From Motacilla alba alba (taxonomy: Eukaryota; Chordata; Aves; Passeriformes; Motacillidae): 64,000 nucleotides of DNA. This document shows, piece after piece, positions 10,306 to 21,300 of this stretch (positions are counted from its first letter, which is position 1; every line of letters starts with the position of its first letter). The notes under the pieces are model-generated. The model had not been told where the DNA came from and made no database searches. It worked only from the letters and a program-made list of their open reading frames with translations. The stretch is taken from positions 9,492,254 through 9,556,253 of the forward strand of contig NC_052020.1 of NCBI RefSeq assembly GCF_015832195.1, in the 5' to 3' direction. The translations under genes were made by a program, and so were the position numbers.

Positions 10306-13166
10306 TCAGCGGAACCTCTGCTCCTCCCACACATATCGCTTCCCTGCTGGAACCTTGCGCAAGAACAGGCTGTTCCCTCGGCTCATGTTGCCCTGGAAAG
10401 GGAAAACTACCATGAAGGGGCCACAAAAGGTCCAGGGTGGCCTCTCCAAACCCCATGGGGCTCCCACCTGGCTCCTCTCCGTGTCCTGGTGTGTGCCAGT
10501 GCATCCCAGCTCCAGCACTCACCTCCCTGTGCAGCTGGCTCCAGCAATCCAGCCAGGAGGAGTAGGTGGGTGCATAGGGAAGGAGACCCCCGGCCAACCT
10601 GGGGAAGAGAGGAAAAACTCACCAGGAATTATTCCCACCCGGGAATGACCCACTCCCTCTGTAGCTCCACACTGGGTTGAACCCCAAAGCGACCCTCTCC
10701 CACTTTTAAGCACGGAGGGATCGACCCTGTGGAGCGCTGGAAGCACCTTTCCAGCTGGGAATTTCGGTAAAGTGGTTCCAGGAGCTGATCCGGGGCAGAG
10801 GGACGCAGGTGTCCGTGGGAGCAGGGACTCACCCGCAGTTGTTCACGGCCATCAAGTTGGAGACCAGGACGAAGGGGTAGGTCAGCATGCTGGCAAAGAA
10901 CTGCAGGAAAAGCGGCATCGGTGGGATGCTCCCTCTTCCCTCCACTTCGGGAGAACCCCGCAGAGTTTCCCCCCAGGGAGGGAGCCCACTCCTGCCACCT
11001 CCACAGGGTCACACGTGTCCTCCACAGAGCATCCCTTGGCCCGTGGGCTAATCCGGCTGATCCCAGCCTGGCTCCGTCCCCGCCCCGGCAGCCGCAGGAT
11101 TCCAGGAACACACCACTCCCTAGGGAAAGGATCCACTCCCTGCCCGTGGCTGCACTCACCCCAGTGACCGCCTGGGAGTAGCTCTTCATCTCAGTCATGG
11201 TGGAGACCTGAGGGAGCAGCAAGAGCACCTGAATCCCCCCAAAACGGGGTCGCGGCTCCCAGAACAACCCTGGAGCTGCCCCCCAGGAGCTCCGGATCCC
11301 GGAGCGGAGCCTACCCCGTTCTCCAGCGCGTATGTGTTGATGAGGTAGGCCAGCATGTTGCACAGCCACAGGGAGAGGATGTCCCCGAGGAGTCGCGGGA
11401 TGAGGCCGCTGCAAGGGAAGAAACAGTGGGAATGCTGGCCGAGGGTCGGGATCCGGCTGTGCGGGGAGCTGGGAACAGCTGGATTGGGACAGGGTGACAG
11501 GGAACAGCCATCCCTGGGAGCGGGGATGCTCGAGTGAGTGATCCGGAGCTGCTGGAGGGATTCGAGATACTCCCAAGAAGGCTCTGGGACCTTCCCGCCG
11601 CTGTCACCCCCGCTGTGCCCCTCCCCGCCTTCCCGGCACTCACGCGAAGAATCCCAGGATTCCCTCTTCCCGGTAGATTGTGGCAAAGGCGCTTAGTGTC
11701 CCACTGGCACGGGGAGGAAGAGGAGGGACAACGTCAGGGGATCCCAGGATGCCCGGCCTCCCGGAGCACCCAGAGCCCCCGGGCCGTACCTGTACTTGGT
11801 CTCACGGCCGATGAACTGCACCATGCAGCGCAGGGTGATCACTGCGGGGACACGGGGGGACGCGGGAGTGACACGGGGCACCTGGCACCGCGCCCCCCGC
11901 TCCCTTGGGATGGGGGGGACACCTACCGTGGAAGGGGTGGGTGATGAGGGTGGCGGCAGAGCGGGCGACCATCTCCTGGGAGGTCTGGGAACAAAGGGAG
12001 CATCAGCAGGAGGGAACGGGGATGTGACATCCCACTGCCTTCCTGCTCCTGCTCCTCACCTCCTTGAGCACCTGCTCCAGCGAGGACTCCTTCCTCCTGG
12101 CTCCAGGCTGGAGGGGGAAGGAGGAGTCAGGTGGGAACAGCTGCCCGGAGAGGGGACGCTGTCCCCAAGGTGGGGCTGGAAGCTCCCGGCCCTCCGGAGC
12201 GCTCCGGATGCACGGCTGGGGCTGTCCAAATCCAGGGGCCGTGGGGAGGAGGGAGAGAGGGAAGAGAGAGGGGAGGAGGAGGAGGAAAGAACGGAGGGAA
12301 ACAAAGGGAAAAAGAAGGAGGGAAGGCATGGAGAAGGGAAAAAGGACAGAAGAAGAGAATGAAGGAAAGAGGGAAGGCAAGAGAGAAGAGGAGAATGGAA
12401 AGGAAAAGAGAAGGAGAAAAAGGAGAAAGGAGTGAGGGAAAGAAGAAAAGAAAGAAAGGAGAAGGGAGGAATAGAAGAACAGAGAACTAGAAAGAGGGAG
12501 AAAGAGGGAGACAGGAATGAAGGGAAGGGAAGGTTCCCCATGGTAAGCACATCTGCACCCACCTCAGCCTGCTCGGCCTCCTGGTACCGCTGTGGAGCAA
12601 AGGGCAGGGTCAGCACTGTGCGGGGAGCCGGGGGCCCGGTGTCCCCCCGTCGCGGCGGCAGAACCCCCGGTTCCCGCAGCGCCCCGGGGCCGGCGCCCCG
12701 CCCGTGCCGGTACCTGCAGCACTTTGCTGTGCACCACGGTGCCGATGGCGCTGGAGCAGAGGCGGGGGGCGAGGCCTTTAAAGAGTCCTGCTCTCCCGTC
12801 CACCTTTACGATGTGCTTGGCTGGGGACAGCGGGGACCGTCAGCCCCGGGGGGACCCCACGGCGGCACCGGGACGGCGCCGGGGCGGCCCCACCAAGGCG
12901 GACTCACCGTAAGAGAAGAGGCCGGGCAGCTGGTAGACCTGGCGGCCGAAGATGTTCCTCCCCAGGGTGGGCGGCAGCGGTTCGTAGCCCACCTGCAGCG
13001 GGAACGGGCAGGCTGCATCCCCCGCGCGGCCGATACCGGGCCCGGTACTCCCTCTCAACCCCGCCATTCCCGCCCTTACCTGCACCAGCACCTTCACGTA
13101 CATGAGAGGCTGCGAGAGCACGGTGAGCCCCGAGCCCAGCAGCACCTGCGAAGCCGCGTCCGCCAT
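10306..13166 (-). CDS. MTCH2: Mitochondrial carrier homologue 2 (outer-membrane insertase), complete
   Basis: Thirteen exons: 13080-13166, 12908-12992, 12714-12820, 12563-12589, 12060-12107, 11927-11984, 11790-11841, 11644-11703, 11315-11408, 11160-11207, 10833-10900, 10523-10598, 10306-10392; 897 nt, 298 residues (human 303). Starts MADAASQVLLGSG. Recognisable blocks are VGYEPLPPTLGRN, the repeat-1 loop GLFKGLAPRLCSSAIGT, TLITHPFHVITLRCMVQFIG (a degenerate carrier signature), GILGFFAGLIPRLLGDI and LTYPFVLVSNLMAVNNCG. It is an atypical SLC25 member of the outer membrane. Known roles are insertion of tail-anchored and other helical proteins and recruitment of tBID. All phases agree. Intron 4 carries a 300-nt pyrimidine tract in the transcript sense. 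MTCH2-AGBL2-FNBP4-NUP160 is the human 11p11.2 order. Confidence 0.96.
12235..12535. repeat. 300-bp polypurine/polypyrimidine tract in MTCH2
   Basis: The plus strand is almost pure G and A (GGGAGAGAGGG, AAGGAGGAG and similar) for about 300 bases, inside the MTCH2 intron between exons 12060-12107 and 12563-12589. In the pre-mRNA it is a continuous C/U tract. Small ORFs across it are compositional artefacts. Confidence 0.9.
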
Positions 13167-13320
13167 GGTGCCGCCCCGGCGTCACGGCACAGAAGGACAC
13201 GGCCACGGCTGCCGCCGCTTCCGCTTCCGCCTCCCCGGTACTTCCGGCGCCGCCGTGACGCATTTCCGGCCGCTAGGGGGAGCCCTGGGAGCGCAGCGGC
13301 TGCCATGGAAACGCCGCGGG
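13167..13320 (-). promoter_or_regulatory. MTCH2: MTCH2 promoter
   Basis: CpG-rich flank upstream of the start codon, with two ETS-type cores (ACTTCCGG near 13240, ATTTCCGG near 13262) and a TGACGCAT half-CRE between them. ETS cores are common in TATA-less promoters of mitochondrial genes. Confidence 0.5.
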
Positions 13321-13629
13321 GGTGTTGCCATGGCAACGGGGCCTGCGGGACTGGGGCACCCGCGGGGCCTGTGGGGACACCGCGGCACAGCGGGGACAGC
13401 GGCGTGACAGGGCCGAGGAGACACCCGGGTGGCACAGCCAGCGCCACCACAGCCCTAGAGCCCAAGGTGACGCCATGGTGGTAGGGCTGAGGTGGCGCCA
13501 TAGGCATAGGCTGACACCATGGTGGTGTCATGGGGCTGGGTGCCAGCGAGACTCTGGCCAGGCTCGGGGACAAGGGGACATCACAATGAAAACAGCAGCA
13601 CCAGGCACGGACATGGAAGTGGCAGCACC
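13321..13629. other. MTCH2-AGBL2 intergenic spacer
   Basis: Short spacer between two minus-strand genes. Around 13465-13545 there is a small degenerate repeat built on CCATGGTGGT. No gene is visible. The AGBL2 transcript should end near its right border. Confidence 0.5.
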
Positions 13630-13635
13630 TTTACT
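13630..13635 (-). terminator. AGBL2: Candidate AGBL2 poly(A) signal overlapping the stop codon
   Basis: AGTAAA on the minus strand overlaps the proposed TAA stop at 13631-13633 and is followed by a GT-rich stretch. If used, the 3' UTR would be only about 20 bases. The call depends on the uncertain last exon. Confidence 0.3.
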
Positions 13636-16600
13636 GGCGAGCGCAGGCGCAGCAGCGTGAGGCCACTGCACGGACAGTGAGGGGACGGGCCCTGTCCCTG
13701 TCCCTGCCCCGCTGCTGCCAGGATGGCCCCAAGATCACTCCCACAGCTGGATCCCGGGAAGAGTCACTGGTGGCACCACGGTGGCAGGGGCTCAGTGGTG
13801 GCTTGCGATGTGTCACAGCACTCGTGCCACTGTCCAGCTGATGCCTTCCCGTGGTGGCACAGCGGCCATTCCCTTCTTCAGGTGCCCTAGGAAGGGCCAC
13901 TCCAGAGTCAGCTCCAGGCACCTCTCCTCTGATGGCACGGGGGCCATTCCCTGCTCCAGCTGTCCTGGAAAAGGTGACACTGGAGCTGGCTCTGGGCTTC
14001 TCTCCTGCACTGTCACCTCCACTCCGGACACCAGGAAGAACGGGATGCCTGCGGGTCCCAGCCTGGGGGGCACAGGAGAGGTGTCAGACCCACTTGAGGG
14101 GTGAGACAGCACTGGGGACAAGTGTCCCTGCAGGACTGTCCCCTGGGGGCCTGGATGGACTATGGTGGCTCCAGGCTCACCGGGATGCTGGTGTGGCTCC
14201 GGTTTGTTCGGCGCAGGACATTCCTCACTCTCCGTCTCCGCAGCCGCTTCTTCCTGCGTGGCTCCATCTATGCCAGGAGGTGAAGTGGCACTGGGACATC
14301 TGCACCCTCTGTCACCATGTTCCACCCTGGCTCTGCGTCCCTGCCACCTCAAAATCAGTGGCACATGGAGACTCACCTGTTGGCTCTGGAAGTCATCTGG
14401 GATCCCGTCGGACACGGAGCTGTCAGAGCCACTGGTGCTGCAGGGGGAAAGAACCATCTGCAGCCCCCAGTGGCACCACGGGGTGACATGAGGTGACAGG
14501 GCATGACGTACCTGGACTCGAGCTCTGAGAGGGACACATCGCTCCAGCTGCCTCCAGAGCCTGGCTCACGACCCATCTGCTGCTGCAGCAGCGCCTCCGC
14601 CTCCACCAGGCACTGCTGGAGCTGCGGGACAGTGACAGTGCCACAGTGTCACCGTGATCCTGTGGCACCAGGGCTCCCTGGGCCAGGTCCAAGCCCACCT
14701 TGGCGGGCGCAGGGTCACAGAAGTCGAGCAGGGTGTCACAGAGGAGACGGCCCAGTGACTCGAGGTCCCCCACGCTAAAGTGGGAGTTTCTCCCACCTGG
14801 AGGGGAAAAGGAAACAAGGGCAGCTCCCCAGCCCAGGACCCCCCCAGTGGCACTGTCCCCGTGGCTGTGGCAGCCCCTCACCCAGCGTGGAGCCACTGAA
14901 GGCCACCTCTAGGGTGTAGCTGTGGGAGACGCCCAGGCGCCACATGGAGACCCGGCCTGTCCCCTCTTTGCTCTTCTGCACCCGGTACTTGCAGCTGGAG
15001 AAGGAGAACTGGAGGCCCCCAGGGTCAGAGGGGTCCCGACCCCACAGGGACAGCTTGGGAAGCAGCGCGTTGGCTGCATTCCCGCTGCCACCCCAACACG
15101 TGGCTCTGAGGCATCCGCGTCCCACCTTGTCAGGGGCATTTTTGCTCAGCATCAGGGGGAACACGCGCTGGCGCAGCCGTGTCCCGGCGCCGTCCCCGCC
15201 GGCATCGCAGCCGTACATGAAGACGTTGTTCTTCCGGCTGTGCCCGTGGAAGTCGCAGTACAGCAGCACCTCCCGCTCCGCCAGCACCCTGCACGCATCA
15301 GGATACGGCCACCAGCCCAGCCACAGGAGCGGCCCTGTCCCACCAGCTGCCCACACCTGCCTCACCTCTGGACCATGGCCCGCAGGTGCCACACGCCAGG
15401 GAAGGAGCCGGGAAGCTCCTTCCCGTAGGCCCTGTTGGGATCCCGTCCTGCCAGGGAACAGCGGGAGTTGCCCACCACCACCCCGTCAGGGTTGAGCATC
15501 GGCACCACCTTGAAGACGAAGAGGCGGCGCAGGAGCCGCGCGTCCTCGTGGCCGCTCAGCAGGAAATCCAGGAATCCCCTCATGGCCCAGGAGCCGCCGC
15601 TCTCGCCGGGGTGCACGCGGGCGCTCGCCACCACCACCCGCTTGCCGGCCGCGCCGCCCGGGCCAGTGACGGTCAGCAGGGGGACGGTGTTGCCGGCCAG
15701 GCTGCGGCACAGCGGCCGCACCGTGCAGTACCGCGAGCGCGCCGGGTCGGCCGCCAGCGCGCGCAGGTAGCGCCGCAGGTCCGAGTAGGTGTAGGGATAG
15801 CAGGCGGCGAAGAAGCACGTGTCGCCATCGTGCGGGAAGCGCACGGTCCAGCTGAGCCGGAAAATCGGCGGCTTCCCCGCGCCGCCAAGGTAGTAGCGGA
15901 CGTCGGTCCCGACCCGGCGCCAGCCTATGCCACAGCTCCGGGCATCCTGCTGGGAGTAGAGCAGGGGCCGCAGGCCCTGGCTGTAGAGGCTCTTGGGCTT
16001 GGCCATGTTGGCGATGGTGAAGTGGTAGAGCGGCTCCCGCCGCGTGTTTTGGACACGGAAGTAGAACCACTGTGTGTGTTTGGCCGTGTACAGGTCTGGC
16101 CGCAGCATCAGCACGTACTCATAGGGACCCCTGTGTGGAGGGAAGGGCGGTGCTCTGGATCCCTGGATCCAGGCTGGCACGAGAGGCCCCATGGCCCCTG
16201 GCCTCTCTCTTACACCTTGATGGCCTTCTGGAGGTTCCCACTCTCAAAGCGGGACTCAAAGAGCAGCGTGGTGTCCTGGGGACCCTCCAAGGGGGCTGCT
16301 GGCGAGGAGAGTGGCCCCGGGGCTCCCCCGACCCGAGCACGGGTAAAGCAGGAGCCTTGGAACGCTGTGGGGGGAGCAGGGACAGTGATGGGGGTCTGGG
16401 GAGAGCGGAGGCGCTCAGGGGTGCTGCCCGTGCTCCGTTACCTGGGCTGCAGTGGTAGACGACAGCGCCCTGCTCCTCACCGAGGCTGTACAGGGCCTGC
16501 TCCGGGCCCGTGGGTGGGCAGAAGGGCTCTGGTGTGGGGGGGACCCATTCTGGGAGAGAGGGGGACACAGAGACAAACACCATACACACAACAGAGGTCT

Positions 16601-17292
16601 GGCACAGGGGTGAGGCGAGAGGACAGCTGGAGCGTCCCCTCACCGATGTGCTCAATCGTCTCCTGGATGACTTCACACTCCACAGGCCAGCGGGGAGCAG
16701 GGAGGGAGAACGGAGCCTGCGGTTCTCCTGGAGACCTCCAGGGCTGCCTCAAGGGGGCCAGTCTGCCCTGCTGGGGCGTCTGCACCACCCTGGGGGCTGC
16801 AAGAGCACCGGGAAGGGCTGGGGGGCTCTAGTGTGGTCGGGGTAGGGCCATCCCCCAAAACCAAGGCAGGGACAGGGACAGGCCCTCCCACCACCCTTGC
16901 TGTGCTAGGAGGACGCCGTGCTCGGGGGGCTGTGAGGGGCTGCAGGGTCTCACTCACGGTTTGGCTCATGCCCAGGACCTCGTTGCCAGCCAGGGCCGGT
17001 GCTGCCCATGGGGGATGCCTTGGGATGCTGCCCGGAGGGCTCCCCCGGGGACACGGCCGTCTCTTCCCTGCCCGTCTTCTCGTCTTGGGGAGAACAGCGC
17101 TGCAGCCGGGGGACAGGAGGGGACACGCCCAGGGACAGGAGGGCACAGTGGCCAGGGCTCACCTCGGAAGTAGCCATAGAAGCGCAGGTGGGCGCGGATG
17201 AAGCTGTCATAGGGCTTCAGGAGCTGTCCCCCACTGAATCCCCCCGGAGCTGCCTCCCCTCCCTGGGCAGCGCGGCGCCCTGCGGGCTCCAT
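13631..17292 (-). CDS. AGBL2: Cytosolic carboxypeptidase 2 (AGBL2, tubulin deglutamylase)
   Basis: Thirteen exons proposed: 17163-17292, 16958-17083, 16644-16796, 16442-16549, 16214-16364, 15366-16130, 15126-15288, 14882-15008, 14699-14796, 14512-14621, 14377-14437, 14181-14267, 13631-14062; 2511 nt, 836 residues (human about 900). The M14 zinc site is complete: HPGES (H396, E399), FHGH (H492), substrate Arg in GRDPNR and catalytic Glu in KEGTGRV (E547). The cytosolic CCP N-domain precedes it (WFYFRVQNTRR, PLLYSQ). It trims polyglutamate and branch-point Glu from tubulin in centrioles and cilia. The first 85 residues are shorter than in human, and the second exon uses an unusual CCAAG acceptor. 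The last two exons, with a basic block (RRKKRLRRRR) and a low-complexity tail, are the least certain. One 765-nt exon carries most of the catalytic domain. Confidence 0.88.
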
Positions 17293-18297
17293 GGCTGTGA
17301 GAGCCCCGAGAGACGCGGAACGGCAGAGGCAGGGTCAGGGCTGGGCTGGCAAGTGGTTGCTGAGCTACAGGGAGGAATGGGGCGGTCCTGGAGCAGAGCT
17401 GGGCAAGGAGCCAGAGGGATTTCAGTCATTCAGGTTGGAAAAGACCTCCAGGATCATTGAGCTGAGCCCAACCTGTGACCAATCCCCACCTCATCACCCA
17501 GACCAGAGCACTGAGGTGCTCCTGTCATTCCTTGTCATTCCATGTCCAGTCATTCCTTGGACACCTCCAGGGCTGGGGACTTGACCACCTTTCTCAGCAG
17601 CCCCTTCTGATGCCTGACAACACTTTTCATGAAGAAACTCCTCCTCATGTCCAACCTCAACTTCCCCGGCAGAGCTTGAGGCTGTTTTCTCTTGAGCCCT
17701 TGTTCCCTGGTAGAAGAGCCTGACACACCCCCTGGCTGAGGGAGCTGTGGAGAACCAGAGGGTTCCCTCAAGCCTCCTTTTCTGCAGGCTGAGTCCTCCC
17801 AGCTCCTGGTGCTCCAGACCCTTCTCCCGCTCCATTCCATTCTTTGGACAGTGCCTCTTACCATGAGGGCTCCAGCTCTGTCCCCAGGGCTGGAGGTGGC
17901 CCAGCAGTGTCAGAACAGGGGATGGGCCTGTGGCCACTCCAATGCTGGGACAGCCCAGGTGCCACTGGCCTTTTGTCCCCCGGGGCTCCTGTTTAGCTGC
18001 TCTCACCAGCACACCCAGAGCCTTTTCCAGCTTTCCAGCCTCTCTTCCCCCAGCCTGGAGCATTGAACAGGGTGTGATTGAACAGTGTGAGCCAAGTGTA
18101 GGACCTAGCACTTGGTCTTTACCCTCAGCCCTTCAACCCAGCCCGTCCAGTTTCCTCTGCAGAGCCTTCCTGCCTCCACAATCCACACGCCACCCAGCCT
18201 GTAATCATGGATTACAGGGGTCTGTTGTGCTCCCCATCCCCATCTACCACCTGCCCTCCGCAGAATCAGTGAGATGGCACTTCCCAAACTGCTACGA
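17293..18297. other. AGBL2-FNBP4 intergenic region, mostly CR1
   Basis: Between the AGBL2 start and the FNBP4 poly(A) signal. Only about 120 bases next to AGBL2 are unique; the rest is a CR1 element. It is not CpG-rich, unlike other promoters here, so AGBL2 may have a further 5' exon that I cannot see. Confidence 0.55.
17415..18215 (-). mobile_element. Long CR1 LINE 3' fragment
   Basis: About 800 bases of antisense CR1 on the plus strand, beginning with GGTTGGAAAAGACCTCCAGG and running through CTCCTCATGTCCAAC, CCAGCTCCTGGTGCTCCAGA and TGTCAGAACAGG, typical of the CR1 ORF2 end and 3' UTR. Reading frames are broken. It is the longest CR1 copy in the window. Confidence 0.85.
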
Positions 18298-18303
18298 TTT
18301 ATT
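18298..18303 (-). terminator. FNBP4: FNBP4 poly(A) signal
   Basis: AATAAA on the minus strand 84 bases beyond the FNBP4 stop, so the 3' UTR is about 100 bases. Confidence 0.75.
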
Positions 18304-18386
18304 GGACAATGGTCAAAGGAACTGTACATCTGTAAAAAAAAACCAAAACAAAAAAACCCCATGAGGTGGGCACGGCACTGCATGCC

Positions 18387-21300
18387 TCATGTGCTTGAGG
18401 CCGTTTTCCTCCGCTTCAGCCGTGATCGCCAGTCCTCTGGCAGTGCCTCGAAGTTGGCATTCCTCTCGGCCATGCCACTGCAGGGATAAAGCAGAATGTC
18501 AGCACCCAGCTGGCCCTCTCATGGATCCCCCACCTTTACAAGGGACCAGGAAATGTGCCAGCCCCCAGGGTCTGTACCTCATCAGCTGCTGCTGCTTCCA
18601 CTCCTCGATGCGCCGCTGGGCTGTGGTCTCCCGGTCCTCCTCACTGGAGCTGGAATTCTCCTCCTCATCCAGCTCCCGCTGGATACTTTGCCACTTCTTC
18701 ACCAGCGACGGCATCTTTGTCTTGCCCTTCTTGCCCTGTGCCATAAAAATAACAGTGGTGAGTGTGGCTGGAAAGGGAAGAGGGAAGGAAGGTGTCAGTG
18801 TGAGACGACCCATCCGGCCTACCTTGTCCTTGCGCCCCTTCCTTGGCTTCTCCTTCTCTGGAGGCGGCGGCGCCTTGGGGGTGGGCGGCGGGGGCGTCTG
18901 TGGGGGTGGTGGGGGCGGCGGCTGCTCAGCTGCAGTGCCCGTGCCTGGCAGGGCTCCCCGTGCCGGCACCGGCTGCGTGGTGGCCGTGGTGGCCAGGCTG
19001 ACGGGCACGGTGCACTCCGAGTATCCCATCATGGAAGGCGCGGCAGGTCCCGTCACACCCAGGTAGCTGGACTGCAGCCCCAGCGCCGCGGGCTGAGGGC
19101 CAGCGTGGCTTGGAGCCATGCGGAGGTTGGGGCGTCCCTGGATCTCGCTCTGGAGGCGCTGGCGTGGCCTTAGGGAGGCCAGGGGCACGGCTGACGGCTG
19201 GTACTTGCCCGTGGCCATCAGGGGCTGGCTGTAGATGACGGGGCAGCTGCCAATGGTGGCCGTGCGCTGCATCAGCCCCGGGCTCATCTCCGCTGCTTTC
19301 CTCTTCTGCGGCTTGGCCGAGAGCAGCGGGGCTGGGCTCGGATCGACGGTGGCCTGGAAGGCAGTGCTGAGGTGAGTGCTGAGCCAGGAGCACCATTACA
19401 CACCCGCTTCCCAGAGTCTCACACTCCGGAATCAGCGGAGCCCTGGCTCCACTGCTCACCTGGCTGCTGCTGGCAGCAGGGCGCACCAGGGACTTCAGGG
19501 GAGCATCTTCCTCTGTTCCTGGGGCAGGCGGCTCCTCGCCCCCCTCATCTTCCATCTCCACTTCCTGGATCTCCCCATCTTCTCCAGGCGGTGGGGGTGG
19601 CGGTGGAGGCGGCGGGGGCGAGTCTGGGGGCGGTGGAGGCGGCGGGGGCATTTCCAAAGGCAGGGGAGGTTGGAGGACTGGGACGGAGGACTGAAGCAGA
19701 GTCCAAAACGGAGTGAGCGGCATGAGAGACGTAGCAGGAACTTGGCCTGAGAAGGATTCTTTACAAAGGGAGCCTGAAGAACAGACATTGACACGGGTTT
19801 GAATGCACGTCCTACAGTCTGCACCACCTGCTCTTGCCCGTGGTCCCGCTTGGAGGCATCACCACTGCGGACTGCCCTGCCCCCCACCCCCTGCTCTGGG
19901 GCCAGGACCCCCCCTGCCAGTGAGGCGTACCTGCGGGGCGCTCGGCGGGCCCCTCGGCATGCTCTCCTTTGTCTTTGGGAGGTGGCTTTGGAGGACTGTC
20001 GGGTTTTCTGTCAGCGGCGCCTCGCTGTCCCTCCTCTTCGTCCTCCCCGTCGGGGAACTCCCATTGCGACTCTCCCGAGCGCTCGTTAACATAGAAATAG
20101 CGTCTATGCTCCCTAGATCACAAGAAAGAGAAGGAGGCTTCAGCTTCCCTTCTCCGCCCCCGACACTCCGAGGCGGGCCTGCCCACGACAGCAGTGCGCT
20201 CTCGCAGGGGAGACCCTCGTGCAGCAGGGCTGCCGCTCTCCCACACACAACAAACAACTTTGAGGACAGAGGCAGGAGAGGCCCGAGCCGACTCGCTCAA
20301 AGCTATTTGTTATCGCTGGCCGCGGGAACGTCGCCCTGAGCCCCCCCGCTCCGAGGGAGAGGAGGGCCGGAACGCTGGCAACGTCTCGCTAACATTGGGA
20401 CTTTCAGCACGGCCTTGGCTGAAAGTCGCCCTCCGAGAAGAGGCACAGGGGAACAGCCCAATGGAGGGAAGCGGCTGCCCCCCTACCCCATGGTGCGCAG
20501 TTTTTTATGATACTCTTGGTGTCAAACACACAGTGAATGCTAGAGAGAGGGAGCGGATCTGGGAGCTGAAAAACAAAAGAGCAAAGATTTCAAACAAAGG
20601 AAAATTAATCAAGAAAGCCAAATAGACAAAGAAATGTTTGGGTCTGACCTGCTGGCAGGAGACAGAAATCTTGCTCTTCATTCCGTCGGTGAGTTGAAGT
20701 TTGTCCTTTGGAAGAGCTGTTGGTCAGAAGACTTGATCCAGAGATCCTGCAAAGTTCACAGAGCTCTCGCATGCGCGACCCCCCAGGCCCGCCCTCCACA
20801 GCGCTGGACACTCGCGAGAGGCACAACCAGCTCTGTCCGTCAGGGAATCGGCTCCGTCGCAAAGCACTGGGCACTCCGTCTGGATCCTCCAGTTTGGTGT
20901 CTGGCCCAAACTCTGCGAGTGCCGGAAGTTTCTCTGCCTGCCCAGCACTAACAGAAGCCGCTCTCAGTCTGCCAGAGGGACGGCGCCAGCGTCGTCGGGT
21001 GGTTGATGGTCACAAATCATGTCTGAGATGTCAGAGATGAAAGGTGAGAAAGGAGGAGAGCGCGTACCTGTCCCAGTGGCAGGACCAGCCTTTAGGGGTG
21101 GCGTTTATTTCGTATTGTTTAAGCTGTTCGGCTGCGTCTTGGAGTTTGCGTTTGAGGTAGTTTCCATTGAGAGCACCTTCTCGCCAGTCTGCAATGCGGG
21201 TCTAGAGGGCAAGAACCGGGGGAAGCCGGTGAGGTGGGCTGCCAGTGGCCCCGGGGGGGACGGGACTCGAGAATCGGGAGGCTCCCTTCCGGCACGGGAC

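Noticed and set aside
12432..13484. 350-codon plus-strand open frame
   Set aside because: Antisense of MTCH2 exons 1-4 extended by the polypurine tract and CpG island.
13631..14457. Alternative single-exon reading of the AGBL2 tail through 13813-14457
   Set aside because: That frame needs no splicing but lacks phase agreement with exon 14377-14437; the spliced version with a basic block fits better, though confidence is moderate.
15386..16831. 481-codon plus-strand open frame
   Set aside because: It is the antisense shadow of the large AGBL2 catalytic exon and neighbouring exons.
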